Shown here in pieces: positions 55,211 to 64,000 of a DNA stretch of 64,000 nucleotides (the first letter of the stretch is position 1; every line of letters begins with the position of its first letter). The DNA is from Planctomycetaceae bacterium (GTDB lineage Bacteria > Planctomycetota > Planctomycetia > Planctomycetales > Planctomycetaceae): the NCBI GenBank assembly GCA_021732975.1, contig JAKFWC010000015.1, forward strand, positions 1 through 64,000. Reading direction: 5' to 3'. A program made the position numbers and the translations under genes. Under the pieces are notes generated by a model, which did no database searches, had not been told where the DNA came from, and was given only the letters and a program-made list of their open reading frames with translations.

Positions 55211-56331
55211 GGCGTCGTTTTCGTCTCCGGAACGATCCGCGCGGCGAGAGCCTCGACGTATCGTTGAATTTCCTGCTTGCATGTTTCGTACGCTACGCGC
55301 CCGGCCCCAATCGGGTCCGAAACATCGGACTTGTCGGGGGAGAGCAACTGCACGCGCTCGGTCAAATCGGGCCGTTCCGCCAGAATCGCCTGGCGATGCG
55401 ACCGCGTCATCGCATAGATCTGATCGGCCTGATTCAGCAACCGTTCGGTTAACGGCTGGCTTTCATGGCCGCGCAAATCAATTTTTTCCTCGGCGAGAAG
55501 TTCCACTCCTTCGCGACTGGCCGGGGCGCCCACCGCCGCGGAGAGCCCCGCCGACAAGACAATATAACCTCGATCGACCAGATCGTCGTCGGCACAACCT
55601 AACCTTCGCGAAAGTGCCCGGCGAAAGAGGACTTCTGCCATGGGGCTGCGGCAGGTGTTTCCCGTACAGACGAACAGAATAATCTCGCTGGCCAGTCGTT
55701 GCAGATTCCGTTCGCTCACCACACCGGGGTTGCGAATCGACCACAGACCCTCGGCATTCTGAAAGCGGATGTCGGTCGTCATTTCGCCGTAACGACTGGG
55801 ACCGTCATCAATGATCAGCGTGGCTCCATTTCCAACCGCTCGTACAGCGTCTGCGGCGGTGCGCCACCCCGTTCCGGTGGCGGTGTCGGCAAGCGCGACG
55901 AGCGATGTGGGCAGCAGCCGCTGAATTTCGTGCCAGACAGCGTGTGCGGGGGTGCGGATACTGACGCCACGATCTTCCGTCGTGAGAGCCGTTTGCGTGT
56001 TCGCTGGCAACCGCTTCCACAACCCCCCGAGCATTTCCGATGCGAAGGACAGCACGAGCGGACCGGGCCAGCAACGCGAGGCCAGTTTTCGGGCCGCTGT
56101 GGGAAGCGTCGTGATGTAATCCCGTGCTTCGTCCAAACCTTTGACCACGAGGGTCGCTTCGCCGAATGACCGAACGTATTGAGATGCTTCCGGTTGCAGC
56201 GATGCGCCGACCACGGTGTAGAAGGTTTCGGTCGGCAGGACGACCAAGCGGCCCTGCGAGAGTTCCTCACACGCTCGATGGATCACATCCCGCGGATCGT
56301 CGGCTCGCCGTAAATCGAGGACTTCGGGCAT
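55207..56331 (-). CDS. Sua5/YciO-like domain fused to YwlE-like low-molecular-weight phosphatase
   Basis: A 374-residue fusion. Residues about 1-205 match the YrdC/Sua5 fold (threonylcarbamoyl-AMP synthase), with PTETFYTV (33-40), but the KxR and SxN substrate motifs of active enzymes are not recognisable. Residues about 215-370 are a low-molecular-weight phosphatase with P-loop VCTGNTCRSPMAE (C222, R228) and a later DPIG acid. Thr at position 226 matches the YwlE residue that favours phosphoarginine over phosphotyrosine. ATG 56331 was chosen. It overlaps rpiB. This mirrors ywlC, ywlE and ywlF of Bacillus. Confidence 0.88.
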   Translation of the reverse strand: MPEVLDLRRADDPRDVIHRACEELSQGRLVVLPTETFYTVVGASLQPEASQYVRSFGEATLVVKGLDEARDYITTLPTAARKLASRCWPGPLVLSFASEMLGGLWKRLPANTQTALTTEDRGVSIRTPAHAVWHEIQRLLPTSLVALADTATGTGWRTAADAVRAVGNGATLIIDDGPSRYGEMTTDIRFQNAEGLWSIRNPGVVSERNLQRLASEIILFVCTGNTCRSPMAEVLFRRALSRRLGCADDDLVDRGYIVLSAGLSAAVGAPASREGVELLAEEKIDLRGHESQPLTERLLNQADQIYAMTRSHRQAILAERPDLTERVQLLSPDKSDVSDPIGAGRVAYETCKQEIQRYVEALAARIVPETKTTP

Positions 56332-56613
56332 GCGTCCGCGTTCCGAACTGGTCGTGTGGAAAGGGGTTCGGCTCGAACATCGGAGCCGACCGCAAGACAC
56401 GCGGTCCAACGAGACCGGTACGACGTTCGCTTCCCCATTCAGGCGACGTACTGACCGCCCGCGAAACGCCATACAGGATTAGTGTACCCATCCACGTACA
56501 GATCATCAAGTACGTGCCCCCAACCCCGCATTCACAACTTCAAATGCGACAATGAGTTTCGCATCGCTGCCTTTTCATCAACGGAATCGTTCCGCCGGTG
56601 ACGAAGATCCTTT

Positions 56614-58077
56614 TTACCGGGCAAAACCACGAATGGCATCCAGCAGGCCGCGCAAATCATCAATCGTGGTGAGCGGGTTGATGATCGTCACCCGCAACGC
56701 GCCAACACCGTCGAGTTTGGTCGCGGTGATATAGAACGCCCCGGTTTCGATGAGCGCCCGCCGAAGTTTCAACTGTCGCAGACCCATTTCTTCAAGCGGC
56801 ACGTCGGACCATTCGGGCGGCTGGTAACGGAAGACGACGATGTTGCATTGCGGTTCGTGCAAGGGGATAAAGTCCACGCTGTCGCGCAGTTCGTCGTAGA
56901 ACTGATGCGACAAGGCGAACGTCTCTTCGACCAGCGTGCGGAACAGATCCGAACCAAACAGGCTCCAGACGCCCCACAGGCCGAACCCCGCGGCCCGTTT
57001 GGTGCATTCGACCGTTTGCAGGCCGACATCATATTCTGCCATGCCGGGGGCGGTGGGATCGAAGAGATACGGGGCGTCCTGTCGAAACGCTTCAAACCGA
57101 TGCACGGGGTTCTTGTAGAACACGAAGGCACAGAGCGCAGGGACGAACAGCATCTTGTGGGCATCCCAGACCACACTGTCGGCCCGCTCAATTCCTTCGA
57201 CGAGGTGAGCATGCTGTCCACTGAAACACGCTGCCCCGCCGTGAGCTGCATCGACGTGCAACCACACGCCAAACTCTTCACACTGATCGGCAATCGCGGG
57301 GAGCGGATCGAAAGCTCCGATGGGCGTCGTGCAACAACTCGCACAGACCGCGATCACTTTCCGACCGGCATCACGCGCCTTTTCCAACTCCGTGCGTAAC
57401 GCCCTGGGACACATCCGGCGACGGTCATCGAGACCGACTTTCACAACATTGCGAGTTCCCAACCCCAGCATGCCCGCTGCCCGGGCGATGGAGTAATGGG
57501 CGTCGGCTTGTGTCAGGATCAACGATTGTTGTGACGGCACATCGACGCCGTCCTCCCAGGCATCGCCGAGCGCGACATTGCGCGTGGTGAGCAACGCCGT
57601 GAAGTTGGCCAGCGATCCGCCATGTGTGATGAAGCCTGCAAACGATCCGGCCGTAAAACCGAGTTGTTCGCCGAGTGCATTGACCAATGCCCGTTCCACC
57701 GCAGTGGCCCACGGTCCCATCTCAAAGACCGCCATCGGTTGATTGGTGACGCTGCCGACAGCATCGCACAACCCGGCGATTGGTACCGGCGCGGGAACCT
57801 GATGGCCAATGTACCGCGGATGGTGCAGATTCTGTGCGTTCGCCAGCATGGTCTCGATCATCGCCGACCAGCGCTGCGGCAGCCCTTCCGCCGATGTCGG
57901 GGCCGTCGTCTGCATCCACTCCCGCGCCGCCGCAATCATCGCGGGAGGGTCCAGCACCGGCGTGACTCGGCCTTCACGAGCGTGTTTCTCCGCGAGGTAC
58001 GTTTCGAGTTGCGTGCAGAGCTCTTGTCCACACGCCGCGAATAATTCCGGCGAGTAGGCCGCCGATTTGAGATCCAT
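56614..58077 (-). CDS. PLP-dependent group II-type decarboxylase
   Basis: A 487-residue PLP enzyme of the aspartate/glutamate/aromatic decarboxylase group. The Schiff-base lysine is K308 (VVWDAHKMLFVPA), with the preceding HVDAAHGG (Asp that contacts the pyridine N). GGSLANFTALLTTRN also fits the family. The substrate is unknown; sterol or amine synthesis is possible. ATG 58077 is used; a TTG at 58092 has no ribosome site. Not linked to neighbours by function. Confidence 0.88.
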   Translation of the reverse strand: MDLKSAAYSPELFAACGQELCTQLETYLAEKHAREGRVTPVLDPPAMIAAAREWMQTTAPTSAEGLPQRWSAMIETMLANAQNLHHPRYIGHQVPAPVPIAGLCDAVGSVTNQPMAVFEMGPWATAVERALVNALGEQLGFTAGSFAGFITHGGSLANFTALLTTRNVALGDAWEDGVDVPSQQSLILTQADAHYSIARAAGMLGLGTRNVVKVGLDDRRRMCPRALRTELEKARDAGRKVIAVCASCCTTPIGAFDPLPAIADQCEEFGVWLHVDAAHGGAACFSGQHAHLVEGIERADSVVWDAHKMLFVPALCAFVFYKNPVHRFEAFRQDAPYLFDPTAPGMAEYDVGLQTVECTKRAAGFGLWGVWSLFGSDLFRTLVEETFALSHQFYDELRDSVDFIPLHEPQCNIVVFRYQPPEWSDVPLEEMGLRQLKLRRALIETGAFYITATKLDGVGALRVTIINPLTTIDDLRGLLDAIRGFAR

Positions 58078-58106
58078 CACGCTGCCGTTCAAGGAAAGGG
58101 AAGGCG

Positions 58107-58134
58107 TCCACAGATTTCACAGATTAGCACAGAT
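58107..58134. repeat. family E half unit
   Basis: GTCCACAGATTTCACAGATT followed by AGCACAGATT: single-sided copy of the repeat at 52589-52710, between rodA and the decarboxylase. Confidence 0.65.
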
Positions 58135-58162
58135 TCAAAGACACGATGATGGAAGAGAATTT

Positions 58163-58184
58163 CCCAGGGATCGCAATCTCTGGG
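58163..58184. repeat. small hairpin of the CCCAGGGA type
   Basis: CCCAGGGA/TCTCTGGG stem with a six-base loop and one wobble or mismatch. Lies just after the rodA end (minus strand). Confidence 0.5.
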
Positions 58185-58201
58185 CGTCACGGGGGGGGAA
58201 A

Positions 58202-59332
58202 TCAGTCGCGGAAGGCGAAAGGTTCTGGGGCGACGTAGTAGCCCGGGCGCATGCCGACGTTCATCAACAGGCCGAGGGCCATGCATGTCGACAACAGGCT
58301 TGAACCGCCGTAGCTCATCAGCGGTAGCGTGATCCCCGCGATGGGGGCAATGCCTGCGGTCATCCCGGCATTGATGATGGTCTGCGATGCCAGTAGTGCG
58401 ACAATTCCCACCGCGAGCAATCTTCCGTAGGGATCGCGTGTGGATGCGGCAATGTGTAAACCCTTGGCGAACAACAGGGCATACAGTCCCAGTGTCACCA
58501 CAACGCCGCCGAGCCCCCAACGCTCACCAACCCAACTAAAGACGAAGTCGGTTTGCCCCGCGGGGAGATGGTACGCGTCCGGGTCTTCCAGCGGCATTCC
58601 CGACCATTCACTGCCCCACACCCCACCGAGCGAATGGACCAGCTTGGATTGATGCTGGTGATAGCCATCCCCCTGCGGTGCGGGACCGCCGTCGACTTGG
58701 TTGAACAGCGATGTGATTCGCGATTTCTGCTCAGGCGACATCCCCATCCAGAAGACCGGCAGGCACGCCATTCCCAGCACAATCACCATCAACAGATGCC
58801 GCGGTCGCGCCCCGGCGGCGAACAGCATCGCCATCATCACGGGAAGAAACAGCATCGCCGAACCGAGATCGGGTTCTTTCAGAATCAATCCTGCGGGAAT
58901 CATGGTGACCAGAAACGGTGGAATGAGGCCGCTCAATCGCCGGAAGTTATCCGCCGCCATCAGATAGTTCGCGAGCGTCATGATGCACGCAAGTTTGGCC
59001 ATCTCGGACGGCTGAAAATCGAAAAAACCGAGCGGAATCCAGCAACGCGCACCGTTCCGTGGGGCCATCCAGAAGACGACGATCAACAATGGCAGCGTCA
59101 GCGCGAACAACACATAGCTATACGGTTGCCAGCGGCGATACGGAACCGCGATGGCGAACACCAGCACGGGAACGCCCACAATCGCCCAAGTCACCTGCCG
59201 GGCAAAGAGATTCTGACCGTCCGAGAGTTCGTCGGCTCGCTCGATGCCGGTCAACCCGATGAGCAGCAAACCCAGCGCGCAGCAGACGACAATCCAAGGC
59301 ACACGCTGTGGTGTCTCCGCCGCAACGGACAT
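58202..59332 (-). CDS. rodA: RodA/FtsW/SpoVE family cell-shape protein
   Basis: A 376-residue SEDS-family glycosyltransferase for peptidoglycan with about ten spans. Family motifs seen: ARCWIPLGFFDFQPSEMAKL (about 94-113), LKEPDLGSAMLFLP (about 150-163), and the C-terminal GITLPLMSYGGSSLLS. I call it RodA because of HSLGGVWGSEW and because it lies alone, but FtsW is not excluded. No mreBCD or penicillin-binding protein gene is adjacent. Confidence 0.9.
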   Translation of the reverse strand: MSVAAETPQRVPWIVVCCALGLLLIGLTGIERADELSDGQNLFARQVTWAIVGVPVLVFAIAVPYRRWQPYSYVLFALTLPLLIVVFWMAPRNGARCWIPLGFFDFQPSEMAKLACIMTLANYLMAADNFRRLSGLIPPFLVTMIPAGLILKEPDLGSAMLFLPVMMAMLFAAGARPRHLLMVIVLGMACLPVFWMGMSPEQKSRITSLFNQVDGGPAPQGDGYHQHQSKLVHSLGGVWGSEWSGMPLEDPDAYHLPAGQTDFVFSWVGERWGLGGVVVTLGLYALLFAKGLHIAASTRDPYGRLLAVGIVALLASQTIINAGMTAGIAPIAGITLPLMSYGGSSLLSTCMALGLLMNVGMRPGYYVAPEPFAFRD

Positions 59333-59407
59333 ACTTTGGCCCCCCGAATCGCACTGAAACTATCGAGGTTGTAGGCGAAATGGGCGACAGCGCGAAGAGG
59401 GATGCAA

Positions 59408-60361
59408 TCAGTCAAACAGGTAGCTGACCGATTCGTTGCGATGAATGCGGCGGATCGCTTCACCCAGCAGCGGGGCGACCGAAACGACGCGGAGATTAGG
59501 CAGCATCTGCTCGGGCCGAAGCGGCAGGCTGTTGGTCACCACGAGTTCTGTGATCGGAACTTCGGACAGTCGCTGCGTTGCCGGACCGCAAAGGACGGCG
59601 TGACTGGCACCGACATACACCTTCGCCACGCCGTGTTGCAGCACGACTTTGACGGCGCCGCACATGGAACCGGCGGTGGTGATCATATCGTCGAAGATGA
59701 TCGCCGTCTTGCCGGCAATCGGACCGCCGATGAGGTTTTCCTGCCGGGTGTCAACCGCGCTGGAGCGGCGCTTGTCAACGATGGCCAGTTGTCCGCCGAG
59801 ATGTTCGAGGTGTTGCAGCGAGCGCTTGATGCTCCCTTCATCCGGACTAACGATCACCTGATTTTCCGGCGGGATATTCAGGCTGCGGAAGTAATCGTCG
59901 AGGATCGGTGCCGCATAGAGATGATCCACCGGACAATCGAAAAAGCCTTGAATCTGCGCGGCGTGCAGGTCCATTGCCAGTACACGGTCGGCCCCAGCTT
60001 TGGTAATCAGGTTCGCGACCAGTTTCGCCGTGATGGGAACGCGGCCCATGTCCTTGCGATCTTGCCGGGCATAACCGAAATACGGCAGCACCGCGGTGAT
60101 GCGTGCCGCCGAAGCCCGCTTGCAGGTATCGATGAGAATCAGCAACTCCATGAGGTTGCCGTTAACGTTCGGTCCTGTCGGTTGAACGAGGAAGACATCG
60201 CAGCCACGGACGTTCTGATTCAGCCGGACCGAAGTTTCGCCATCAGGAAAATCGGTGATGTCGACCGCGCCAAGGGTGATCCCCAAGTACTGGGCGATTT
60301 CGGCGGCAAGGGCGGGATTGGCGCGGCCGGAGAGCAGCACCAACTGGTCGTACATCAACAT
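59408..60361 (-). CDS. prs: ribose-phosphate pyrophosphokinase
   Basis: Makes PRPP from ribose-5-phosphate and ATP (317 residues, normal length). Motifs are DFPDGETSVR near the N-terminus, FGYARQDRKD (ATP loop), and DDMITTAGSMCG, the PRPP-binding loop. It supplies purine, pyrimidine, His and Trp synthesis. The gene stands between rodA and a DUF4112 gene, all on the minus strand. ATG 60361 or the ATG two codons later could start it. Confidence 0.95.
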   Translation of the reverse strand: MLMYDQLVLLSGRANPALAAEIAQYLGITLGAVDITDFPDGETSVRLNQNVRGCDVFLVQPTGPNVNGNLMELLILIDTCKRASAARITAVLPYFGYARQDRKDMGRVPITAKLVANLITKAGADRVLAMDLHAAQIQGFFDCPVDHLYAAPILDDYFRSLNIPPENQVIVSPDEGSIKRSLQHLEHLGGQLAIVDKRRSSAVDTRQENLIGGPIAGKTAIIFDDMITTAGSMCGAVKVVLQHGVAKVYVGASHAVLCGPATQRLSEVPITELVVTNSLPLRPEQMLPNLRVVSVAPLLGEAIRRIHRNESVSYLFD

Positions 60362-60524
60362 GCGAACACCTGTGGCGGAAGACGCACGGCGATCTCACCG
60401 CGCGGCCTCTGTTCTGACGGGCGGGAACGCAGGTGTCAAGGACGGCGGCCGAATGGAAGGGAAATGGCGGCCAGACATCGTCGAAGTGACCGGCTGGGAG
60501 GTTCTTCCCGCACAGCGAGACGCC

Positions 60525-61070
60525 TCAGGATGCAACCGGAAACAGCCATAGACGGATCCACGTGACGAGGAACCACGAAACCGTCACGCTGCCGATCAGA
60601 GCGAGAATGAGCCCCGCAATCACCACTCCCAGAAACCACCGGTTGCTGTTCCGTGCCGATCGAGTCCCTGCGGCTTGGGCTTCGATGTGCCGTCGCAGGA
60701 GTTCAACATTACGTTGATTCGATTTCCAGTAGACATCGAAGACATCGCCGACGACGGGGACCGCCCCGAGTGTTAAATCGAGCAGGCTGTTACCGGCCAT
60801 CCGCGTCATCGTCCAGCGCGACACGCCGTGCTTGGAAGCCGCCTGCAGAATGTAAAGCGTGACCAGAGACGAAAGGAGATCACCCAGGCCCGGAAACAGA
60901 CCCAGTAAGCCGTCCAGTCCGACACGCGTTCCCAAGCCGGGAATCTCAAACGCGCTATCCATCACGTACGCGAGTTGTCGTAACTGGGCCACGTCGGGAA
61001 CATGTCCCTCCCGAGCATGGGACGAACGGTGGTCCAACAATTCCTGATGGGCCGGTCGAATCGGAGTCAA
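60525..61070 (-). CDS. DUF4112 membrane protein
   Basis: A 181-residue protein of DUF4112. Conserved blocks are LAYVMDSAFEIPGLGTRVGL, DLLGLFPGLGDLL-like (LLGLFPGLGDLLSSL) and AVPVVGDVFDVYWKSNQRN. Hydrophobic spans lie at about 65-85 and 150-175. The function is unknown for the family. Upstream of prs on the same strand. Confidence 0.85.
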   Translation of the reverse strand: MTPIRPAHQELLDHRSSHAREGHVPDVAQLRQLAYVMDSAFEIPGLGTRVGLDGLLGLFPGLGDLLSSLVTLYILQAASKHGVSRWTMTRMAGNSLLDLTLGAVPVVGDVFDVYWKSNQRNVELLRRHIEAQAAGTRSARNSNRWFLGVVIAGLILALIGSVTVSWFLVTWIRLWLFPVAS

Positions 61071-61234
61071 CGGAGATCATCCTGTCGAAGAGAGCGCTGC
61101 GCGATTCCATCGGGAAAGTCTCGCGCGCGATCTTGCCGACAAGAATGGCGACTTCCGCGCGGATACTCCCAATCAATGATAGATGAGCCCGCGCGGAGGG
61201 CAAGCCGTCGTCGAATTCGTGTTCCTAATCTCGG

Positions 61235-61759
61235 CTATTTGCGACGGGTGTAGTCGATGGTGAACGCCAACTGTTCCTGACCGCCCGGTAGGACCATGTA
61301 CATCTTGAAGGTGAAATGATCCTTGTCTTTGTTCTCCGTCGTGTTCTTGAACTTCTGTGGCTTACCGTCGGGACCGAGGGATTCTCCCGTCATCACTAGC
61401 AGCTTGCTCTGGGGATCGTAATCCCCTTCAAAATGCATCGGTCCACTTTCAAACGAGTCGACCCAGACGCCGACATATTTTTTCTTCTTCAGATCGTAAC
61501 CGTCCAGACCGTGGCCCTGAAATTTCTGATCGCCAATCGCGCCGTGAAAATCACTTTCCACCCACATGCCGTGACAGATCGACCGATACGTCGCCGTGGC
61601 TTTCGACTTCTGGTCGCCCATGGTCATCACGGCGTCCCACTCACCCACCAGCTCTTTCAGTTTATCGTGCTCGGGTCCAGGCTTCGGAAACTCTTGAGCC
61701 CAGGCAGCACCAATTAAAGACAGTCCCATCGCCGTACCAAGAATCGCTGTGCGCAACAT
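61235..61759 (-). CDS. secreted DUF1579 protein
   Basis: A 174-residue exported protein. ATG 61759 gives a signal peptide MLRTAILGTAMGLSLIGAAWA. The mature part matches the DUF1579 fold: KLKELVGEWDAVMTM near the start, then GMWVESDFHGAIGDQKFQGH and ESGPMHFEGDYDP. DUF1579 proteins are lipocalin-like; their role is unknown. It stands alone. Confidence 0.85.
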   Translation of the reverse strand: MLRTAILGTAMGLSLIGAAWAQEFPKPGPEHDKLKELVGEWDAVMTMGDQKSKATATYRSICHGMWVESDFHGAIGDQKFQGHGLDGYDLKKKKYVGVWVDSFESGPMHFEGDYDPQSKLLVMTGESLGPDGKPQKFKNTTENKDKDHFTFKMYMVLPGGQEQLAFTIDYTRRK

Positions 61760-61901
61760 GATGAGGTCTCGTGGAAAGAGAGGACCGATCGCCCGTGAAA
61801 TTAGCAAACCGCCCCGGCTGCGGAATGTCAACGTCAAGGAAGCAAACCGTCGGGGTTACAACAGTCCCGTCAGTATCGAGAACACACTTGGCGGTCGGAC
61901 G

Positions 61902-62750
61902 TTACTTCTCGATAGCATTCTTCGCTTCAACGCGATCGGTCGCGACAAGAACCTCGTCGATCCAGAGCTTCTGCGCGTGAGGCACGAGTCCCGGTCCGAA
62001 ATACGGAGCCAGCAGCATCTGATTGAATTTCATCGCCGGAAAGTCGGCTGAGCGGAGCACGACGTTGGTCTCTTCTACCACCAGTTGACCGTCGAACCAC
62101 GCCCGCAAAATGCCGTCCTGATGGGCTTGCTGACGATTCTTGTCGAGTGTGTTGAGCTGAAAATACACTTCGACGCAGTGCCAGGCATCATCGCGAAAAT
62201 GCCTCTCACGACTGTCGTAGAACTTGCCGTTATAGCCCCCTTTGATCGGGCCTTGCGTGAGACCGTGCGGTTGATCTCGATTTTGAATGTCCTGTGCTGC
62301 GAGCCGCAATTTTCCGTTTACAGGCTCAACATAAACCGTCAAATGACTGGCCGCGGGACCATGCCACTGCGTGTCCTCTGTCGTCATGAATTGGATCAAG
62401 TGCGGATGATAATTCCGTCCGGTCCATCCCCAATCCTTCGAGAGCTTGAGTTGGAAACGGAGATACACGCGGTCGGTGGGTTCAAATAAATGGCGGATCG
62501 TCGCGGATCCCGACACACCCTCTCCCGCACGCATCCAGTCATATTCGATGCAACTTTTACCGGCGAAGGCCTGGTCGGCCAGACGAACACGGCTGATGTC
62601 GTACCATCCGCGGCGACCCAACTCCGCATCGTTAAAGCTTTCCTGGAACAGGACGCGGCCGGTCGACCGCTCTTGTCCCATCCCCACCGAGCCGCTGATC
62701 AGAACGACGCACACCGCAATCCATGGCGACCGGATGGAACACAACGGCAT
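61902..62750 (-). CDS. secreted lectin-like (concanavalin fold) protein
   Basis: A 282-residue exported protein. Start ATG 62750 gives a signal peptide (SPWIAVCVVLISGSVGMG); the longer frame would run into the tRNA-Arg gene and is rejected. The body looks like a beta-sandwich of the polysaccharide-lyase/laminarinase-like type: VLFQESFNDAELGRRGWYD, DRVYLRFQLKLSKDWGWTGR, WHCVEVYFQLN, WIDEVLVATD. The role is probably binding or cleaving polysaccharide; no catalytic motif is clear. Downstream of tRNA-Arg in the same direction. Confidence 0.65.
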   Translation of the reverse strand: MPLCSIRSPWIAVCVVLISGSVGMGQERSTGRVLFQESFNDAELGRRGWYDISRVRLADQAFAGKSCIEYDWMRAGEGVSGSATIRHLFEPTDRVYLRFQLKLSKDWGWTGRNYHPHLIQFMTTEDTQWHGPAASHLTVYVEPVNGKLRLAAQDIQNRDQPHGLTQGPIKGGYNGKFYDSRERHFRDDAWHCVEVYFQLNTLDKNRQQAHQDGILRAWFDGQLVVEETNVVLRSADFPAMKFNQMLLAPYFGPGLVPHAQKLWIDEVLVATDRVEAKNAIEK

Positions 62751-62886
62751 TATCGTTACTCCAACGGCATCTCGGCCGAGAAGAATCGACCGATCTCCGT
62801 CGCAAGGGACCATGGAGCATTGTCCCTTGGGATGTCCACGGACCCGCGCGCCGTTCATCGACGTACGTTTAAGCCCGGAAAACAAG

Positions 62887-62960
<74 letters not shown>

Positions 62961-63202
62961 AAGGGGATCGACAACGGAACCGCTCCGCGTCAATCTACTT
63001 CCCCCCTCCCTCCGACACCAGTGAAGTTGACGGCCGATCTCGGTTCGTCTTTGTCGCGCAGGTCTTCGGCGGCAAAGTCGGAATCCATGAAATCAAGAGA
63101 ATTTTCGTGGATTGATCATCCGCCGACCATTCCGTTTCGTTAGGCTTCGGGACGGTTCTGGTATTCTGGATCCGGGCTGTTCCCCACCAAGGAGTTGTCA
63201 TC

Positions 63203-63823
63203 ATGTCTGGATTGCGATCGGGATTTATTGTCGCACTGATCTGCCTGTTATGGCATGGCGGGATACTCTCCGCACAGGAAGAGCCCGCCTCGCCCGTGCC
63301 GACCACAACGGCTCCCGCGGAAGAACCGGGAACGCAGTCCGCGGCGGAGAAGGCCCTTCTGGACGCCCAACGGCAAGCCGAAGCCTTCAAAGAGGAACTC
63401 GATAAATCGCGACAGGCCCAACAGATTTCCGCCGGGCTTCTGCAACCGATTTATCAACTCGCCGAGCAACTGGCGTTTCCCATGTTTCACTGGCTCGCTT
63501 TTGCGATCATGGCGACGGGCGTCATCAGTTATGCATTGCAACTGGTCATCGGCAAACTTGTGGTGCTCAGCCGGATGGGCTTCAGCATCGCTGAGATTCT
63601 CTCGGACGCACTGGGGTTGATTATCAGCCTCGTGGGGTTGGTTCTCACGACACAAGCTGCGGCCGAGAACAGCACGTTCACTCAAAGTCCGGGTGCCGTG
63701 CTGTCCGCCGCCACCGTGGGGGTCGTTTTCGGGTTCATCTTTTATCGCTGGGGACAGTCGCAGGAAGTTCAGGCCACGCTTGGCCGCCAAGTCGGCCAGG
63801 CCCGCGGCACAAAGTCGCCATAA
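63203..63823 (+). CDS. hypothetical exported membrane protein
   Basis: A 206-residue protein with a signal peptide (GFIVALICLLWHGGILSAQ), a Pro/Thr/Glu-rich and then coiled-coil segment (QRQAEAFKEELDKSRQAQQ, about 48-75), and three membrane spans (about 88-110, 122-148, 165-185). The gene may start at 63203 (ATG after AAGGAG at about -10, a good ribosome site). I do not recognise a family. No neighbour downstream before the window end (63824-64000 holds nothing I can support). Confidence 0.7.
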   Translation: MSGLRSGFIVALICLLWHGGILSAQEEPASPVPTTTAPAEEPGTQSAAEKALLDAQRQAEAFKEELDKSRQAQQISAGLLQPIYQLAEQLAFPMFHWLAFAIMATGVISYALQLVIGKLVVLSRMGFSIAEILSDALGLIISLVGLVLTTQAAAENSTFTQSPGAVLSAATVGVVFGFIFYRWGQSQEVQATLGRQVGQARGTKSP

Positions 63824-64000
63824 TCCACTCTGGCACGATGCAGGGAGCAACTTTCCTCGCAGATGCGCTGTCTTCTGGTTTTCTCCGCACGCTGACGACT
63901 TTGCCGGGCCGATTTACGCCGGGTGGCAAGTTCATTAGAATTCGTCTAAAAGCCGTCGAAAAACCGTTTGGCAGGCCTGCGGAATTCGACGCAAGATCTA

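Noticed and set aside
56332..56613. Possible gene between the decarboxylase end and the fused phosphatase start
   Set aside because: Only short frames with shadow-like composition; no ribosome site.

Overview
The window looks like a chromosomal segment of a planctomycete (Planctomycetales/Gemmatales-like; the exact family cannot be set from sequence alone). Reasons: a Tat-exported DUF1501 protein, a DUF1080 3-keto-disaccharide hydrolase-type protein, a secreted arylsulfatase, an NHL-repeat secreted protein, a DUF3352-like secreted protein beside an ECF sigma/anti-sigma pair, a CpaB-like SAF protein, DUF4112 and DUF1579 proteins, and a GC-rich genome with long intergenic palindromes. Most genes are ordinary housekeeping or planctomycete accessory genes. 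There is no prophage, CRISPR array or intact insertion sequence.

Layout. 0-5.4 kb: small membrane protein, MoxR ATPase, zinc-ribbon coiled coil, FtsX-type permease, Gfo/Idh oxidoreductase. 5.5-9.9 kb: rpsU with promoter and terminator, NHL-repeat protein, queE and queC (7-deazaguanine synthesis), a nitrilase-family amidase. 10-17.6 kb: CpaB-like operon, a 54-residue membrane protein, obgE, a cytochrome P450, DUF1501, an acyl-lipid desaturase. 17.9-26.6 kb: DegT aminotransferase, glycerol-3-phosphate dehydrogenase, a toxin-antitoxin pair whose toxin is broken by an amber codon, sugar isomerase, a large secreted protein, a second P450. 27-30.3 kb: response regulator, CheC-like phosphatase and hybrid histidine kinase in one transcription unit. 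30.3-34.2 kb: IS256-type transposase remnant, tRNA-Ala, DUF1080, fused CobA-HemD. 34.2-45.4 kb: dnaE, family 9 glycosyltransferase, sulfatase, a 990-residue OstA/LptA-like protein next to a KdsD-type isomerase. 45.4-50 kb: secreted DUF3352-like protein, anti-sigma/ECF sigma pair, FHA protein. 50.2-56.3 kb: lipoyl/octanoyl transferase, gcvPB, gcvPA, gcvH, rpiB and a Sua5-like domain fused to a YwlE-like phosphatase. 56.6-63.8 kb: PLP decarboxylase, rodA, prs, DUF4112, DUF1579, secreted lectin-fold protein, tRNA-Arg, membrane protein.

Functional themes. (1) Glycine cleavage: H, P1 and P2 proteins plus a lipoyl-attachment enzyme lie in one run, but gcvT is absent. (2) Outer-membrane glycolipid: KdsD next to an OstA-like giant, plus a heptosyltransferase-like GT9, suggest a planctomycete version of the kdsD-lptC-lptA neighbourhood. 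(3) Signalling: a stand-alone receiver, CheC and a soluble hybrid kinase. (4) A ywlC-ywlE-ywlF-like order, with the first two genes fused and a Thr at the position that marks protein-arginine phosphatases.

The most distinctive structural signal is the density of palindromic repeats of several unrelated families (called A-F here). They sit at gene ends, often as inverted pairs, and at two places supply the stop codon of the adjacent gene.
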